From contig JALTWR010000026.1 of the NCBI GenBank assembly GCA_027046965.1, positions 1-35,935 of the forward strand: DNA of 35,935 bases, written 5' to 3'. Below the pieces are notes generated by a model, which did no database searches, had not been told where the DNA came from, and was given only the letters and a program-made list of their open reading frames with translations. Below, in pieces: positions 32,609-35,935 of this stretch; the first letter of the stretch is position 1, and each line of letters opens with the position of its first letter. This stretch comes from Candidatus Altimarinota bacterium (lineage in GTDB: Bacteria; Patescibacteriota; Gracilibacteria; Absconditabacterales; Absconditicoccaceae). The translations under genes were made by a program, and so were the position numbers.

Positions 32609-33808
32609 TTATCTATTATTTTCATTGTTTACAATAGTATGTTTCACAGCTACCACTTTTCAATCTCTATACCAAATTCCAGGTATCTGTGTCCCACACC
32701 TTGGACATATCCCTTCTACATCCCAATTAACCTTTACATTTTCTCAAACAAATCCTGATCTTTCAACCAACGGTGTATTACAAGTAGGACAGTAAGTTGT
32801 TTCATATTTTGGCATATTTAAATTTCATAAATATATATATCTCAATCATTCCTGCTTTCAAATTTCGTAAGCCTTTAACAAAGTTTCAGGTGACGTAGAA
32901 GGTCTATCCAACATTTTCCAGTCTGGATGGAATCTACTAATATGCCAAGGGATATCAGGAGATACACTTTTGATAAATTTAGCTATCTGACGCAATTCTT
33001 CTTCACTATCGTTTTCTCATGGAATTATTAATGTGGTAACCTCTAAAAAGATCCTTCTTCTATGATATACTTCTTCAATATTTTGAAGTACAGGTTTAAG
33101 CCTACCTCAAACTACTTTACGATAAAACTTTTCAGAAAATCATTTAAGATCTATATTTATAGCATCAAGATATCCTTCTGCTACATCCCATAACTCATTT
33201 GTTTCATATCCATTTGACACAAAAACATTAAAAAAATTAGCACCAGAGATAGACCAGTTATAAACATCTGCTGTCTTTATTTTTTGTGCAATTTCTTTAG
33301 ACCTAGTTAATACCATCGTATCATATGCATACTCAAAAAATACTGTAGGTTCATTATAAGTGTATGCTATAATCGGGATCTTGTACTCCTTACATAATTT
33401 AATTATATCTTCTGGAAGCAAAGTAACTCAAATTTGATTAATTCTTTCCTCGGGTAAATATATCCTCCCATCTTCTTTGTTAGCTTTAGCAGTAGGAGAC
33501 TTATCAACTTTTACCTGAGACATCTGCCAGTTTTGACAAAAAAGACATCAAAAATTACATCCAGCAGTTCAAAAACTAAAAGCTCATCTTCAAGGCAATA
33601 CATGAAACAATGGTTTTTTCTCTATAGGATCTACATTTACTCCTAATGCTTTTCACCAAGTAATCAAAAACAATTTACCCCCCTCATTTAATCTTACTCC
33701 ACACAAGCCACTTTGCCCGTCTGGTATTTGGCAATAATGATTACAAGCCGTACATTGCACCCATCAAGGCTTTTTGCTTGGTTTTTGTAAAATTGCTTCC
33801 CTGCGCAT
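32609..33808 (-). CDS. amrS: AmmeMemoRadiSam system radical SAM enzyme
   Basis: 399 residues. The SAM cluster motif is Cys84-x3-Cys88-x2-Cys91 (GCNFGCLFCQN). An N-terminal Cys-rich region (Cys19, Cys22, Cys26, Cys36; CTACNHYCQIPDGQSGLCGVR) is typical of the family, as are YTYNEPTVFFEYAYDT, NVFVSNGYET, INIDLKGF and WHISRFHPD. A zinc-ribbon-like tail (YCPTCNTPL, GICPRCGTQIPG) closes the protein. About 19 extra residues lie between YDT and NVFVSNGY compared with my memory of the family. The reaction is unknown. It heads the operon with MEMO1, AMMECR1 and the phosphoribosyltransferase. Confidence 0.92.
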
Positions 33809-33829
33809 AAAATTTAATTTAAAATCCTA

Positions 33830-33858
33830 AATAGCAGGCGTCTGTATCACCTGCTATT
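33830..33858. repeat. Inverted repeat overlapping the amrS promoter
   Basis: AATAGCAGG (33830-33838) and its exact complement CCTGCTATT (33850-33858), with an 11-nt loop. The right arm overlaps the -10 box of the promoter. It could be an operator or a 5' hairpin; the following T-run on the minus strand is weak, so terminator function for the upstream gene is uncertain. Confidence 0.6.
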
Positions 33859-33883
33859 ATAAAGTGCTATAGAAATTTTTCAA
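33856..33883 (-). promoter_or_regulatory. Strong promoter for the AmmeMemoRadiSam operon
   Basis: Minus strand TTGAAA (33878-33883), 16-nt spacer, TATAAT (33856-33861), 47 nt before the amrS start codon. Nearly identical in form and flanks to the site at 30451-30478. Confidence 0.75.
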
Positions 33884-33889
33884 GAGATT

Positions 33890-34786
33890 TTAAAATTGAT
33901 TATCTAAAAGTCTTTGGGCTTCTAAAAGTTGACATTGAGTTTTAAGCTCTCCGCCTAACTTATCACATCAGTTTTGAAGTCAATATTCCAATTTACATTT
34001 TTTACTCAACTTATCATTAGGGAAAAATTTAGAATCAATAATATCACATAAGTTAAGATTCTTTAAATAAGCATTATACCTGATCGCATTATCCCAACAA
34101 GACAAAGCTAAATTTGGATCTTTATTGTATTTTTTAATTAAACTTTCTAGTTTTCTACAATCATCAAAAGCCAACTGAAATTGCTTAGAATTATAAAAAG
34201 AAAATAGACAATTTCCCAGTTGTTCATCTGAGATATTCATGCAGGCCTCTAAACTAGCTGGATTATCAGCTAAGAAAACTTGAACTTGATCTAAACATAT
34301 ATTATAAAGAACCTCATCACTATCTATTTTCTCACATATTTGAGGTTCTCAAAGCTGTCTTGCTAGCATATAATAACAATTATTTTTCGTCGCAATATCT
34401 ACAAAATTATCACAACTTTCCTTGTCTAAATTACCTGATAAAGCAAGCTTATCCATTATATCCAATCTACAATCAAAATCATTTGGATCATCACAATATT
34501 TTGCAAAAAAAGTATTTTCATAATCATTGGCCTCTTCCTGTGCTTGTGAGGGACGTATTTCGACGTTATTTTTTGAATCCACATCCCCTGTGCCAACAGT
34601 TTTAACAACACTTTCATTTTTTATATTTCAAATCCTACTCTGCGAAATTTGATTATTATTTACTTCCACATTAGATTGTTTACTCGTGCTTCACTTTAAA
34701 GAAACAAATACAAATGCTCCCACAATTCATCCTATTAACCCTAGAAAAAAAATTTTGAACAAATAACTTTTATCAGAATTAGCCAT
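33890..34786 (-). CDS. Cys-rich membrane-anchored extracellular protein
   Basis: 298 residues. A signal-anchor helix at about 9-29 is followed by a low-complexity Ser/Asn-rich spacer (about 32-90). The rest is helical and rich in Cys (about 17), often at paired spacings such as DCRLDIMDKLALSGNLDKESC, NNCYYMLARQL and YNICLDQVQ. This suggests disulfide-linked helical hairpins like short TPR-like repeats. No family is recognised. It starts 11 nt after the stop of the surface-protein gene, so both are probably one transcript. Confidence 0.7.
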
Positions 34787-34797
34787 TTTTATTTATT

Positions 34798-35935
34798 TTA
34801 GTAATAACATCTAAATTTGAATCTCCAGTAATATCAATCCGGATTCGTAAAATTACCTGCCCGATCAACAGTGTATCTTGCGGAGTCTAACCATTGCACT
34901 TTAACACAGTTATACTTAGCCATATATTCCCCAATCCTGGCTACACCAAGCCTATATGCTGTAGTAGATGCAGATAACCGTCAAGCTCATTCATCAATAT
35001 AATTACCATAAAAATCCACTATAGCCCCTGCATAAGTCCGCACATCAGTATATGTTCATCTTATATTCCAAGATCTATTACTAGAGTAATAAATCCTTAA
35101 ACCATCATAATATCCTCTACTCGACCTAGTTATATAACTACCATCAGTGTCTCTAACAACGAAATAATCATCTACTGTAAGAAATACTTGTCCTCAATAC
35201 CTGTACAAAGCTCAATCCTCATTTAAATGTGCTCCTCTATTAGATCGTCAAAATCCTATTCAATAAGGAGTTCTCAAATAAGGAGAATCTATTCAAATCC
35301 CTACTGCTGTACCATTAGGAGAAACAACTTGCTTTGCCTTATCAACAGTAGATGTAACTGTAGTTGCACTTCACGCACTAGCGGCGTATCAGGCTGTAGT
35401 AGCATAATCTACCCTCACATTTTTCCCATCAGTAGAAGAACTTACATCTATATTTGCACCAAGATCTGCCGCAGTTATTGTTCAATCCCTTATATCTGCA
35501 CTTGTGACCTCTCCATCCCTTATTTTAGCACTTGTTACTGAATTATCCTGAAGCTCACTATTTCCTACACTCCCTGCTCATAAATCTGCAGCAGTTATCG
35601 TCCCATCCACTATCTTATCACTTGTAACCGAATTAGCAGCCAAATTTGTATTTACAACTTGTCCAGCTCATATATCTTCAGCCCTTATAGTTCCGTTTGC
35701 AATATCTGCACTTACAATAGTACTATCTTTAATAGCTCCTGGCTGGATATTTAAATCGCCTTGCATAGTAATACTTCCATCTTGTCAATCAACCACAATA
35801 GTAGTGGCGCCGCTAGGAGTACCATCATTGGTCAAAAACAAAGCTTTAAGATAAGCCCTCAAAGATGGTATAGTCTCATCCACTGTAAGGGCTGCTACTA
35901 TGGCTCACCCTACAAATACCCCCAAAAAACCTACA
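34798..35935 (-). CDS. Repeat-rich surface/adhesin-like protein (5' partial)
   Basis: About 378 residues are visible; the N terminus lies beyond the right edge. A hydrophobic segment (VGFLGVFVGGAIVAAL) at the visible start is probably the end of a signal or anchor. It is followed by imperfect repeats of about 20 residues of the form NSVTSDKIVDGTITAADLG (three to four copies), as in fibre-like and trimeric surface proteins. The C-terminal 200 residues (GIGIDSPYLRTPYGIGFG, FVVRDTDGSYITRSSRG, YYWRFKFRCYY) are rich in Tyr, Gly and Arg. That region looks like a globular tip domain. It is probably exported and used for contact with other cells or surfaces; this is inference. Confidence 0.7.

Noticed and set aside
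35227-35541. Plus-strand 104-codon Ser/Cys/Arg-rich frame
   Set aside because: It is the antisense shadow of the repeat-rich surface protein, whose frame runs through with sensible repeats.

Overview
The window is a compact, AT-rich (roughly 30% GC) bacterial chromosome segment that makes sense only if UGA is read as glycine (genetic code 25). Almost every conserved gene contains in-frame TGA where its family has glycine, and genes end only in TAA or TAG. This code is known from the CPR/Patescibacteria lineages Gracilibacteria (BD1-5) and Absconditabacteria (SR1). Genes overlap or abut and lack visible Shine-Dalgarno sequences. A complete reverse gyrase, split into two genes, points to a (hyper)thermophile. 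A class III ribonucleotide reductase and its activase point to an anaerobe. All coordinates below come from reading TGA as Gly. || Layout. 1-5346: a partial TIM-barrel protein (+), then a four-gene surface-glycan operon on the minus strand (GT4, UDP-GlcNAc 2-epimerase, GT4, capsule-type GT-B protein). 5496-10072: HD-domain protein, TtcA, RsuA-type pseudouridine synthase, RdgB/HAM1, GalU on the opposite strand, and a membrane protein. 10097-15740: HIT protein, MscL, UPF0114, reverse gyrase helicase subunit, PEBP protein, reverse gyrase topoisomerase subunit, DUF2905; from MscL on the genes are nearly contiguous. 15714-17681 (minus): a secreted two-domain glycosidase, GH114-like plus GH26-like. 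17754-19621: excalibur-domain protein, a folB gene cut off by an island of higher GC and standard-code style with its own terminator, and truD. 19930-26477: nrdG-nrdD, lysS with a large insertion, dprA, PrsW-like protease. 26865-29063 (minus): dtd-prmC-polyprenyl synthase operon. 29178-30401: two membrane/envelope proteins. 30491-33808 (minus): the AmmeMemoRadiSam set (radical SAM, MEMO1, AMMECR1) plus a phosphoribosyltransferase. 33890-35935 (minus): a Cys-rich anchored protein and a partial repeat-rich surface protein. || How the genes fit together. Information processing (reverse gyrase, LysRS, Dtd, PrmC, TtcA, RsuA, TruD), anaerobic dNTP synthesis and envelope building (GalU, WecB, glycosyltransferases, anchored proteins) dominate. 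A recurring promoter form, TTGAAA-N16-TATAAT or close to it, precedes several transcription units. The most notable items are the split reverse gyrase in a UGA=Gly bacterium, UGA codons at catalytic glycines including the glycyl-radical residue, the GH114-GH26 fusion, and the foreign island inside folB.
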